Shown here piece by piece: positions 44,998 to 56,387 of a DNA stretch of 64,000 nt. Origin of the DNA: Psilocybe azurescens (Eukaryota; Basidiomycota; Agaricomycetes; Agaricales; Agrocybaceae); assembly GCA_023853785.1 (NCBI GenBank), contig JAJIRX010000597.1, positions 62,001 to 126,000 on the forward strand, written 5' to 3'. The notes under the pieces were generated by a model. It searched no databases. It saw only the letters and a list, made by a program, of their open reading frames with translations, and had not been told where the DNA came from. Each line of letters opens with the position of its first letter. Position 1 is the stretch's first letter. The translations under genes and the position numbers were made by a program.

Positions 44998-47900
44998 TCA
45001 AGCAATAACACAACCACCGAACAGCCCCCCTTGCTCATCGCACAAACTCTCACAGCACGTTCGACTCTTCCTCTCCCTTCTCCTCTTCTCTCTCTCCTTA
45101 TCGTCCCCAAACTTCTCCCTGCTCCCCGCCCCCGCGAAGAACGACATCACCGACGCCGACGCCGACGAACATCCCGCCGCCCCCTGCACATTCTTCTTCT
45201 TGGCCTTCGCCTTCGTCTTCGTCGGCGGCCGCTTCATCGCCCCGCCCCTCCTCTTCACCTCCATGACATACTCCCGCCGCGCCTCGCCCTCCTTCGGGAT
45301 ATCGTACCACCACAGCACGCTCTGCCCGCGCACGGCGTACCGCCCACCCGACACGCTCACTTCGACGTCAATGAGCGGGTCCGCGGTCGTGTTGGATATG
45401 AGGAGGGGCGCTGGAACGCCGTTGTTGGTGATGTTAATGCCTGTGCCTGTGTGGGTGTTTGGGCTGCTGCTCGGGTTGACGGTGGTGGTGGCGGTGGCGC
45501 TGCTGGACGTGCTCGCCGTGCACGACGCCAGCGCGGGCGTATTGACGAGCGTCGCCGCCGTCGTGCCCGTGCTCGATGCGGTCATCGAGACCGGGGCTGG
45601 GCCTCCGCCCCTCCCCCGCCTCCCTGCTCCCGCTGCTATCGGCGAATCCTCGTCACTGCTCGAGCTCGACTTGGACAACACGGGTTTCAGCCCATGCATA
45701 TGCAGCGGCGCCAGCGTCACACTCGACTCCAGACTCATACCCCTCCCTCCCACCTCTCCATTTCCATCCCCATCATGCGGCGCAACGAGGCTCGCCATGC
45801 TCGCCGTCGGCGGGTACCCGCCCCTGCCCCTTTCATCCGCAAGCACAACGTTATTCTTCTTCTTGCTCTCCTTCTCCTTGCTCGACCCCGGGGACTCCAG
45901 CAGCCTCGGGTGCGCATAATGCACAAGCGGGAGGAACACCTCCGTCGGCATCCGCTTCTCCCGCCCCTCCTCTCCATCATCCTCCTCAGCTTCAGCTCCA
46001 GCTCCGGCACCATCGTCGAACGCACGACGCCGCGGCGGCCGGTCCTCCCACCCGACCCAAACCACCATCTTAAACACGCCCTTCCCGATCTCAAACCGCA
46101 CATCCACCGCGCGGCCAACGACAGCGACAGGCCACGGCCGCGCAAAGGCGCGCACGGCGCGCGCGCCGTTCGTCAGGAAGGTGTACGGGTTGGGCGAATA
46201 CCCTAGGCGGGCGAGGGCCGGGGGATCGCTGCTGTTGTTGGGGATTGTGGTTGATCTTGTTGGTCTAGGGCGTTGCGTGTGTGGTGGCGGTGGTGCGGAC
46301 ACGACTGGCGATGATGTTTATGCCCATGCCCATGCCTGTGCTGCGCCAAACTCGACCCGTCCGTGCTCGCCGAGTCCATCGACCCAAACGACGCCGTCGA
46401 TGCCATAGACACATTGGACTGCGAGCGTGCGCGCCCTTCTCTTCCTCTCCCTCCATTTCCTCCTACGCCGCCGCCCTGCTGCTGGGACTGCGACCGATTC
46501 AGCCGCTGCCGCTGCGTCTGCGAGATCGCATGCAGGTCCATGCCCAAACTCGTCGACGAGCCGAGCGTCGCGAGGGTCAGCGAGGACAGCGCGGCTGTCA
46601 TGGGCAGCGAGCGGCCCGGCTGCTGTTGGCGGAACATTTGTTTCTGCTGCTGCTGCTTGTCCGCTTTCGAGTTCGCGTTCGCGTGCGCATTGGTGTTGTC
46701 GGCTTTGGTATTCGCCCGCGACAGCTTCTTCCGCTCTCTGCGCTCCCTACGCCGCGACGACGAGCATGCACACGCATGCGCGCTGCTCGCGTGCGCCCCG
46801 GCGCCGGCTAGACTCGCCAGTGCGTTCGCCTCGCGCTCGCCGTCCATGAGGAGCACCGCGCGGCTGTGCAGCGTCTCCTCGTCGGCGCGCCGCATGTCCT
46901 GCATCATCTCGCTGTACACCCCTTCCCCGCTTCCTGACTGGTGCCGCTGCGCATCGCCGTCCTCGGCATCCTCCGCCTCGCCACAACAGCAACAACAGCA
47001 TTCACCGGACTGGGTATCCGCATCCGCAGCCTCATCTTCGTCTTCTCGAACGACATCATCCACGCTCCACAAGCTCAGGTCCTCCATATTCCAGCCATCC
47101 CCCCACGCATGCGAGTGGTCGTCGGGCACATACGTCCACACCGTCCAATTCAGACTATCCCCGCGCCCATTACTCCCATCGCTCCTTCCCCTGCGCCCTC
47201 CCTCTCACGCTCGCGGTCCTTGCCCTTGAGCAGCATCCACGCATCGCACGCCTGCAGACTCGCGTCGAGCGCTCTTCTCCCTGCGCGCCGTAGTCGCCCT
47301 GGTGCCGCCCGCCGTCCGTCCACCCGTACGCGCGCTTCCCGTCCATGTCGAAGGGCGTCCCGATCTCGCCGATGACCGTCGGGTACCCCCGGCCCTCGAT
47401 GCCCCCGAGCGTCCCGCCGCCCCCGCCTGCGCAGGAGGGCGCGGCGACGTCGTTCTGGAGATACCCGAGCTGCTCGTGCAGCGAGCGCCGGATCGCGCCC
47501 TCGCCGAGCTTGACCGCGCGCAGCGCGCTCGAGTACTTGCCCCTTAGCAGCCCGAGCGCGTCCGCGTTGAACCAGTTCCAGTGGCGCGTGACGAGCGTGA
47601 GCCCGTCGTAGTAGTGCGGCGCGTACGCCGTGCGGCCGCCCAGCTCCGCCTCCGTGAACTGCGGCGGGATCGCGAAGACGGGCGGCTGCACGAAGACGAC
47701 GCCCTCGGGGTGCGAGCGGCGCACGCGCGCGGCGTACGCGAGCCAGTGCGGCTTCCAGTAGTCCGAGAGGAACTCGACCTCGAGCCCCGTCGCCGGGTGC
47801 GTCGCGAAGTACGCGGGGCGCAGCACGAAGCCCGTCGCGACGTCCCACACGCCGTGCTGCGCCCACACGCACGTCCCGAGCGGCCAGCGGGATACATCGC

Positions 47901-49411
47901 GCGTCCAGCCCCAGCGCGGGTGCGTGCCGTCCGGCAGCTCGCCGCCGGTATAGGCGGAGGTGGAGTCGAGTGGGTCGGCGTCGGCGTCGGGGGCAGGGCG
48001 GCGGGGTCGGCCCACACCTTCTTGCCCTTGGGGTCGATCTCCACGACGCCGTCGCGCGCGGGGCCCATCGCGCCGAACGTCCAGTGCTCCACGGTCTGCT
48101 TCTGGCCCATCCCGAGGCGCAGGCTCTGCGCGGGCGTCGGGTACGTCCCCTTCTTCAGCGTCGAGCCCTGCTCCGTCGGGTTCACGCTCAGGTCGCCCCA
48201 CCCGCACAGGCCCTCGAACGGCTCGTTCATCGAGTCCCACCCAATCACACACGCATCTAACAAGCCCTCGCCCCGTGCGCAGAGGCCCTGCGCGACGAGG
48301 GCGTCGTCGTGCGCGCGGATGCGGTCGACGAGGCGGCCGACGGCCTCGATGTAGTGGCCCTGCAGGTAGTCCTGGATGTTGACGCCGTCGATGATGCAGT
48401 TCGGCGCAAAGTCGCGCCCGGCGAAGAAGAGCGTGAACACGGTCTGCGAGAGGAGGCGCCCGTAGTTGGTCGACCACGCCATGGCGGGGAGCGTCGCGGG
48501 GACGGGCCGTGCGCGCTGTAGGGCGACGGGTACTCGCAGTGCAGGAGCGCGGCTTGCGTGGCGGTGATGTGCCGCGGGTTGATTCCGCAGGCGGGGAGCG
48601 TCCAGAAGGGTGCGCCTGACCCGCCGGAGAAGCGGGACCACTGGAATGGTGTGGGTCAATGGGAAGTAGGTGGATGGGTAGGGAAGGACGGATGCTCACT
48701 GTATCTTGGTGTGGGTCCATGTATACTCTGAACCCGTACTCTTTGCATTTGGAGAGCACTTGGATAGTATAGTCCATAAATTCATAGTCGTACTTGCCAC
48801 TAAAAAAATAAAAATAAAAATAAAATAAAAATAACCGATGATGTCAGCGAGCGCTCTCAGACCAAGGTTTGGCACAAGATAAGGGAACGGGGAGGAAGGA
48901 AACTGAAGCAACTCACGGCCCTTCGTGCTCAAGGGACTCCCATGTGAAGGGAAATCTCAGCAAGTTGAACCCCCACCCACGTAATCTTGCCAGATGCACA
49001 TCCGCACTCCCGTCCTCCAGCCTCAGCGGCCGTCCCACAAAGCTCAACTTCTCCCTCCCCTTCCCCTTCCCACTCCTCCTACTGCTGCTCCTACTGCTCC
49101 CCCCGGTCCGAGTCGCTTCCTCTCCCTCCCTCATCATCGTCATCACTATCAATAACAGCACTCTCCCCATCCTCCTCCTCACCCTCGCCATACCAACAGT
49201 CCGCATCCTCCTCCGCCCCCGCACTCTCCCAAAAGTCCTCCAGCACATGCGAGAGCCTGCCGGCGGGCGCCTTGGACGCGCCGGACAGGTTCACGCCGCG
49301 CAGCAGCAGCGTGCGGCCGTGCGTGTCGACGAAGGCGAACGCCGTCGTGTGCACGAAGCTCCGCGGCGTCGGGAGCCCCGTCGCTGGCGATGTGCGCGGG
49401 ACCTGCGGCAT
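44998..49411 (-). CDS. GH5 glycoside hydrolase, sterylglucosidase/glucocerebrosidase-like
   Basis: The start (49411) leads into [20 protein letters not shown], the typical N-terminus of fungal GH5 enzymes that cleave steryl glucosides or glucosylceramide (EGCrP2/Sgl1 type). Exons: 49411-48917, 48799-48700 ([20 protein letters not shown]), 48640 onward. Catalytic acid/base lies in [14 protein letters not shown] (~48220) and the nucleophile in [12 protein letters not shown] (~47365). The C-terminal beta-domain is recognisable ([53 protein letters not shown]). Between its halves is a >250-residue low-complexity insertion with Cys, Gln, Ser and His runs, and the tail is Ser/Thr/Lys-rich. Frame changes are needed near 49100, 48530, 48000, 47290, 47170 and 46270, all in GC-rich or homopolymer sequence. 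No secretion signal is seen, as in cytosolic relatives. Confidence 0.85.
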
Positions 49412-52400
49412 GGCGTGGTACTGGTGTTGCCGTTGATAGTGTTGGTGGTGTTGATGGTGGTGTTATAATGATATGTGAGCTGGGGGTTTGGCTTGGGCCC
49501 GAGGGTGTGCTGCTGTGCTGCTGTGTGGTGTGTTTGTGTGTTTGGTGCAACTTTTAGGGGGTTTGGATTGGTGCTCGTGGTGTGGAGGCGGCGGCGGCGG
49601 ATGATCGATAAGGGGTCGATGGTGGATATCTAATGGTGGTGGTGTGAAGCGGTGTAGCCAGGCAGCCTCGTAGTGTAATGTCGTTCGTGTAGTGTTCGTA
49701 TAGAAGAAGAAACAAAAGCAAAGTCGAACCAGCAGAGCCGCAGAATGTCGTCCAAGACTACGTATAACGTAATCTCCAACCCTAGCTCGACCTGGGCTGG
49801 GTGTGCGGGAGGTTCGAGGTGATGGCGTGTTCAATGTTCAAGTCGTACAATAGGGTGGTACGCTTCCAACCGGTGAGGTCATCAATAATAGCATCAAACC
49901 AATAACAACAAAAAATTCTCAAGTCGTACCACAATTCTATACGGGGGTTACATAACACTGTCTGTCTACAACTTACATAGAGAAAACCCCTTTTAGGCGT
50001 GCATGGCTGTGAAATGGCCTGCTTACCTCTGCTTACTTACGCCGAATGGGCAATCTATCGCAAGGCAGTGCGATCGGGCTAGATGGATGGATGGGATGAT
50101 ATTGGATACGGGTGCCTTGCCGTTCGATTTTCCCCCGCCCCCGGGCCCGGAATCGCCTTGGTTCCCCGCAAGGCAGGTGAAATTGCTATTTATAGGCCGG
50201 ATTAGGAGCTGTTTAATGTTAGGAGGTCAGGGAGAAGAGGGAGGGAGAGGAGGAGAGGAGATCTCGTCACCACGAGACTTTTCTGTGAGTCCCGCCCGAC
50301 AACTCAATTGAAGCCCAACTCAACTCAACCGAACAACGCGAATAAAATCAAGGTACACACTCACATGAGTAGATAAATTTCGTGTGGCATCTACTTAATT
50401 GATTCCATTCCATACAGTCCGCACAATCCATACGACATACAAACGACATACGAACGACATATCACCGGAACACTTCAACCCGGACGGACGGACGGATGGA
50501 GCCCATCTCACAATCCGTCCCATAATAGCATAATCCATGCTGAACTGTCAAGTCGCTGGACAATCAATAGACCGATAATTAGCCACGCGATTGCCATTGG
50601 CCGCTACATCCTACGTCCTGCTATATATACACACCCCTGGTTCCCTTGAGATTCTGGTTCCCTGGCAGACAGCCTGAGCAAAATCTCAAGCGAGTCAATC
50701 ACTAATCAAGCAAGAAGCTCAAGCCTCTCAGCCTCACTAATCAAAACTCGAGCCTCTTCAGCCCCAGCCGAGCTCACTAATCACGCCCTTACAAGTAAAA
50801 TAAGTAAAATTAGCGTCCTTCTCCCTGCTGCGCAGGCCTTAGTCAGTTCTTTGGCCTGTCTCGAGAAGCTTCTGTGCTCTGTCTCCTTTGCTCACGGAGA
50901 GATTATACTAGAAAAGTCTGAAGACGTCGTTTCAGGCCCTTCCCGAGTTACTACTGTGGTGACTGAACGGTAGTCGAAAACTCTGAATCAGGACTAAAAA
51001 TACTGAATGGTATGTAGTCAAAATCTCTGAATCGGGACTAAAACTGAAACGAGCCTAAAATTGGCTCTTACTCTTACTGGAGTACCAGTGGCACTAAAAT
51101 AATTTTAGTATGTATGCGTTCTCTTCTCGACCTCTGAGCTGCCAGTGCCGGCGAGCCGTGCCAGTGACTGTAACCCGATGGCACCTCTATCGCCTGATAC
51201 TCAGTAAGTCTACTAGACAATACAATCTCAGTCCCTGCGCGACGTGTTGGACATCCTCAGAAACTACTTGTTGCAACTTGGAGTGCCATGAACTCGATCT
51301 GGACATCACCACAGTAACGGTAGCCCTAAGACTAGCACTAGCACTAACATCAACTGCTTTCAAGGCCCAGTTAGTCTATGCAATAAAGCCAATATCACAT
51401 TCAACTGCCCAGTCGGAATCCGTCCGGCCTCGGTCTCGCCACGACTCTGCCCAGCGCCACAGCTCTGCGCTCTTCCCTCATCTCCGACTCGATTTAATCT
51501 CAAGAGTGGCGAATCAGTGGTGGCGCACCAAGAGAAAAAGACACTTGTCGCTCCAGCAGGGCTCGGAGGCCCTGTGCTTAAATTACAGGCAGCTGGTCTT
51601 CAGGCAGAACTGTTCGTTATCATCCCTGACTTCTCCCTTCCTTTCTATATGGTTTCTATATAGTTTCATCATAATTTGACTTTTTCGTCCCAACTCTGCT
51701 CTGCCTTGAGCTTGCTCCTCCTTGCTCCTCCTGATCCTCCTCCTCAAACATAAAGTATGATCAAGATGACCATATCTTCCAAAAATAGATCGTTAATCGA
51801 CGCGATCACGTGTTAATATCGTCGTGCAGTCCTCCGACTCGGACCGAGTCGTCCATTGGTCCCATTGTCCACTGACATTGTCTGATTGTCTGTGTTCCCG
51901 CCTGTTCCTGCCGACTTATGGTTTATCCCCTCTTGTCCCCCGCCGCCCGCACGCCCGCCCGTCCTTATCACCATCACCATTAGGATTATCGAGGATTATC
52001 GCCATCAGGATGATCACCCGTCGACGTTTCAACAGTTAATTGTCCATGTCATTGTACTGACATCGCGCGGCGCGCGCGGCTCTCGGAAAGAGAACGAGAA
52101 AATTAAAACAACGTTAACAATACTGTAGTCTTGGGCTCTGGAGAAAGGCTTGGTCGTGCGCTTGACTATGTAGCTTCCTGTTTGTTCGCTGGTACTCGAG
52201 TCTCGACTGCTGCATAGCCAACTTTTGCTTTTGGATGTGTCTTCCTGTGTAACTGTACCAACGCGCAACCATGAATGAATTCATGGAGGCTTCCTTGCTA
52301 TGAATACACACCTAACGTTTTATCCCAAGGATCAAGCTTCAGGCTCAAGAATCATGACCGAGAAACACCCGCCCACAGCCGCCCATGCGCCTTTGATCGA

Positions 52401-53088
52401 CAAAGGGGAACACTTCAACAACTCATCATCACGACGCCCAAGTCCGTCATGAATGAAAGACCTCATCAAACAATGGGTGAGAAAAATAACTATTTTGGCG
52501 CAAAAATGATACATATGTGCACGCCCACGCCAGACATTTTTTACTCGTTCTTGCTCTTTCTTTACGTCCAGCGTCGTTGATCGATCTGAGCCCCCTTCCT
52601 TTCCTTTCCTTCCTTCCTCTCAACCTCCCTCTTTCTCTTTCTCTTTCTTCCACCTGCCACGCCTACGCCCACTCCCTCCCACGTTCATCCCCGCCCAACG
52701 CCCCTCCAGTTCCACACTTTCACACTTCCACAAGGGCAACCGTCAAATTCTCCTGCTGAGCCCAAGTTTATCTTCTCTTCTCGTAAGTTCATCTCCCTCC
52801 ACCGCCTTCGCGCGTTCCTGTGGGAAGCTCACTCAAACCCCGCCCCGTTCAAATAAAGAACAGTTCCTGAATCCTCTTGACGAGCTTTTGAACTTGAACC
52901 AACTTTCCCTTTTCCCCATCCCGCCCCACTTCCCACTCCACCACACACCCTACCCACACAAGTCCTCCCACTCCACACCACGGGAATAGGAATCTGCAGC
53001 GCAGAATCCCATAAGCGACACAAGCTCACAAGCACCCACACGGTCCCATACACCGCCACCACTACCAACCACCAACACCAACCAAAAA
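49412..53088. other. 3.7 kb without a supported gene
   Basis: Left part is the GH5 promoter side. Short tandem motifs occur at 50424-50462 (ACGACATACA-like) and 50486-50505 (CGGA-like). A TATATATACACACCCC box at ~50622 is followed by a CT/A-rich segment to ~50980 that could be a solo LTR or a non-coding transcript start, but no paired repeat was found. A 189-codon frame at 51110-51679 has no protein-like features. 52560-53088 is pyrimidine-rich, as in promoters of strongly expressed fungal genes, and precedes the gene at 53089. Confidence 0.45.
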
Positions 53089-53549
53089 ATGTTCACATCG
53101 CCCATCCCCAAATCCGTCTCCTCCCTGCTCTTCTCCCTCCTCGTCTTCCTCTCCCTCCTCGCGGCCTCCGTGTCCGCCACGCCCGTGCCTGCTCCGGGAC
53201 TCGCGCTGCCCCTCCTCTCCTCCGCCTCCGGGAGCGGGAGCGTAGTTGGATCTGCCGCCAATAACAACGACAACGCGAGCCCGCTCGCCCTGCTCGACAA
53301 CCTCTCGTCGCTCTCCTCCTCCACCCCTCCATCGCTAACGCCGGACCAGGCGCAGGCGCAGGAGCAGGCAGCCCGCTCAGCCTCCTCGGGCGCGTCGTCG
53401 CCTACCGCGCACCCTCCGTTCAGAAGCGCGAGCACCGCGAACGGGAGCCCGAACACACCTATGAGCGCGACGCGGACCAGGAGGAGACGCAGATGCTGAA
53501 GCGCGCGGAGCGCTCTCCAGCTGCGCATGATGCGCCGCGCGAGCGCTAG
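53089..53549 (+). CDS. Small secreted protein, C-terminal frame uncertain
   Basis: ATG at 53089 follows a long pyrimidine-rich leader and AACCAAAAA context. Residues 1-30 are a classical signal peptide (SLLFSLLVFLSLLAASVSA, cleavage likely before TPVPAPG). The mature part is rich in Ala, Ser, Pro and Asn. In the start frame the protein ends at 53499 after 136 residues with an Arg run. In another frame the same DNA from ~53345 reads SPLSLLGRVVAYRAPSVQKR and continues to a stop at 53549, with two Lys-Arg sites like those cut by Kex2. One base gained or lost, or an unseen intron, would join signal peptide and this tail. I cannot decide; no family is recognised. Confidence 0.6.
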
Positions 53550-54519
53550 AGCTTAGAGCTTAGAGTGTGGACTATTTATTCGCTCATTTATGACGCGCGC
53601 GTGGGGTTCTGCGGTCCACGGCGTCTTGTTGCTGTATGATAACGATGAAGGACGAGCGCGAGCGCAAGTCGGATTTTTTCGAAGATTGAAGACACAAATC
53701 TAGGCTAGATCCGGATATTTGAACCACCGAACATCGAGCGAGCATCGATGCACTGTACTATATTGTACCCAAATGCATACCACGTCGAACGATACCCGCG
53801 AGAATGAAGACACAGAGCCCCAGGAGCCCCGACACGCTACCAACAACCAAGTTACAACCACATCTGCATCTACCTCGCTTAGGATCTACCCCTCCCCTCT
53901 CTAGTTCCCAATGCCAAACACTCACAGGACCCGAGAGACAGTCGAAATTCGCGCTTGCCTGCCTGCTCAGGCTGCCAGAGGCCTAGCCCATCGCGTGCGC
54001 TCGTGTTGTGTAGATTAGGTAGTACTATAAAACGCATGACGCACACGTACATGCTACTTAAAACCCATAGCCAGTCTAGAGATTTTGTACTGTGCAGAGT
54101 ACACGGTGTGCTTGACGTACATACACTATTTGTGCTGTAATGTATGGATGCATTGCATACATATCCACCGCCCAGTCCAAGGCGAACTTGAATTAAAAAA
54201 TAACTACCCTTAAGCAACCCTCACCACGAGCATGTTCGCCGTAAAGTACTTAGTAAGAACGCAGAGAGGGAGAGACTACAACTAGCTAATTATGATAATA
54301 TCGATACGATACAAAAAGTACTGTTGCTTAATTCCTACCAAAAAATTTCAAAGGATCGACTTGACTCGACTCTCGCCAACCTCGACTCGGAAAGCGCACT
54401 GACCGCCCCTCAAAATGGCACAACACATGCATAACATAACATTCTAACTGCCGTCCGCCCTAAAATCCCATTAATCTCTGCCTAAACCCCTTCTAATACT
54501 GAGAACACATCATCATGAG
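53550..54519. other. Intergenic between two convergent genes
   Basis: No gene is supported. Short frames on both strands lack splice structure or family resemblance. Confidence 0.5.
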
Positions 54520-55950
54520 TTATGAGCTCTGCTCCTGTCCGTCATTATTTTTTGACCGCGTCGTCGAGCTTGCTCCCGCTCCTGATTGCGACACATGCAC
54601 CGACGCAGGCGCAGCTGCAGACCCAGCCGTGAGCACGGGCGCGTCGGGCGCAGGCAACGACCCCGACGCGAACACCGACGCGGGCCCCGTCTGCGCTATC
54701 GGCGTTGGAAACGCGGAGACTTCTGATTCTGAGCATGCGTCTGAGCGTGGGTCTGACGACGTCGGTGCTGGCATTGAGGTTGATGAGGATGTTGCTGATG
54801 GTGGCGAGGGGGGGTGCAGTGGGTGATGAGGAGGACGAGGACGAGGACGAGGGAGAAGAAGAGGAGGAATCACGCAGGTGCGGCGCGAGCTCGACGCGGG
54901 GGAGCTGCAGCGGCGTGTCCTGGAACTCGGCCCACCCGCCCCGCAGCCCAATCTCGACCACCCGCTCCAATATGCGCGCCAGCTCGTCGTTCCTATATGA
55001 TACAACATAATACGCACATGAATAAATTATAAATAGACAGTCGTAAGCAAAAGCAAAGCACACGCAAAGTTACAGAAAGAAAGGAACGACGCGTGACTCT
55101 CGAGTCAAACTCGGAGGAAGAAAGAAGAAAAAGAAAGCAAGAAAGCAAAAACGCACCGCAGCTTCTCCGCGCTCCGCTCGTCGTCCCACCTCTCGGCCAT
55201 CGTGTCCACGCGCGCAGTGAGCTCCGAGCCGCGCGCCGAGGTCCTCGAGCTGGTCGTCGACGCTGTCCCGCCGCTTCGACGAGTTGCGCGAGGTGCGCCA
55301 CGTCTCGCCGATGATCAGCGCCGCGGCGACCGAGAACAGGAATCCTTCCGCGAGCGCGTTGGCGCCGTTGTCGATTGCTCTGAGGGTGTTATGGTATGTT
55401 AGTTTCTTGTGTTCAGGCTTGTGGTTTGTGTTGGGTTGGCGTGGTGTGGTGAGGATGGGTGATAATGGGTAGATCGGCGGATGGGTGGGGGCGAAATTGA
55501 AAATGAAATTGACATACTTTGCTTCGGAGAGCGGACGGATGTGCTTGGCTGGCTCGCCGAGGATGTTGGTGCGCAGCTTCACCTCCGAGCGATACATGAA
55601 CTGCGCGAGGTTCACGCACAGGCCGCGAAAGCGTTCATGTCTAAAAATTCAAATTAACATCCACGCAAATCAGAACACGTACATACTCATACTGTGCAGC
55701 AGAATGGGAATGGCATAACACAGGTCCAGGAAAGGTGGTAACTCACTGTCGCACTTGTTCTTTGATCTGAGAGGATATGGGCTTGGCTAGCGTCTAGTTC
55801 AAAAGGAGGAAAGAAAAAATACGGAAGAGGATGCAAAGGTCTGGATGAGATTTCGATCGAATGATACTGCTTGTGCAATGGGAGAAGAGCGGTGGGTGAT
55901 AGTGGTTAGCTCACCCTGATTATGAGAGTGGCGAGTTTCGCGGATGCCAT
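54520..55950 (-). CDS. OPA3-like mitochondrial protein
   Basis: Five exons: 55950-55915, 55793-55747, 55640-55518, 55379-55157 and 54992 to about 54520-54545. The spliced N-terminus reads MASAKLATLIIRTLAKPISS, then QIKEQVRQHERFRGLCVNLA and EAKAIDNGANALAEGFLFSV, which is the OPA3 family signature: an N-terminal mitochondrial-targeting helix and a hydrophobic segment (FSVAAALIIGETW). A coiled coil (LEDLGARL..ELTARVDTMAERW) follows. OPA3 proteins act at mitochondrial membranes; the precise role is unsettled. Exon 4 needs a frame change at 55215-55230 (CGGCTCGGAGCTC), where one G too many or two bases too few break the coiled coil. The C-terminus after the Ser run (exon 5) has two competing frames, ending at 54520 or 54545, so it is uncertain. 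Confidence 0.85.
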
Positions 55951-56387
55951 ATTATATTATAGTTGACCCGTTCGTTGGACGAAGTTGTGTGTTAAGAATA
56001 TGACAATGGTGTTGTCGTTGAGCGGGTGGTCCTATCGTTTGGGACCGTGTATCCTTGTGATATTATATAGATTGGATACTAGTTAGTACACATCGATAGA
56101 AGGCTGAAGGAGGTTTGTCTAATTAGAATCTAATATGCCAGTAACAGTTCCAAAGGACTCGCCTTGTCTATAGAATTGGTTTGTAGTTTTCGGATGTTCA
56201 GGACGTTAAGAATTCTTTGGAGAGAAGGAGGAGCTGTGCAGTAAAACGTGTAGATTGAGCGCAACGTCGCGTTGAAGCGGTGAGTTCAACTCTTCGATAT
56301 CGTGCGAAGCCGCGCCGAGCCCAATCGTCACTTTTCGGGGTATGCCTCGGGCCGAATACTTCCGGCTGGATGAGGACGCGGTGCAAG
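55951..56387. other. Promoter side of the OPA3-like gene and flank of a transposon
   Basis: About 0.44 kb without a gene, ending at the target duplication of the element at 56388. Confidence 0.4.
56380..56387. repeat. 8-bp target-site duplication, left
   Basis: GGTGCAAG, repeated exactly at 57446-57453 after the element. Confidence 0.92.

Noticed and set aside
45031..46206. 391-codon plus-strand frame and several others across 45-49 kb
   Set aside because: Arg-rich composition typical of antisense frames in GC-rich DNA; the minus-strand GH5 protein explains the region.
50590..51000. Solo LTR
   Set aside because: A TATA box and plausible layout exist, but no second copy, target duplication or TG..CA ends were found, so it is not listed as an element.
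51110..51679. 189-codon open frame
   Set aside because: Ser/Arg/Leu-rich without domains, splice context or conserved blocks; likely chance.
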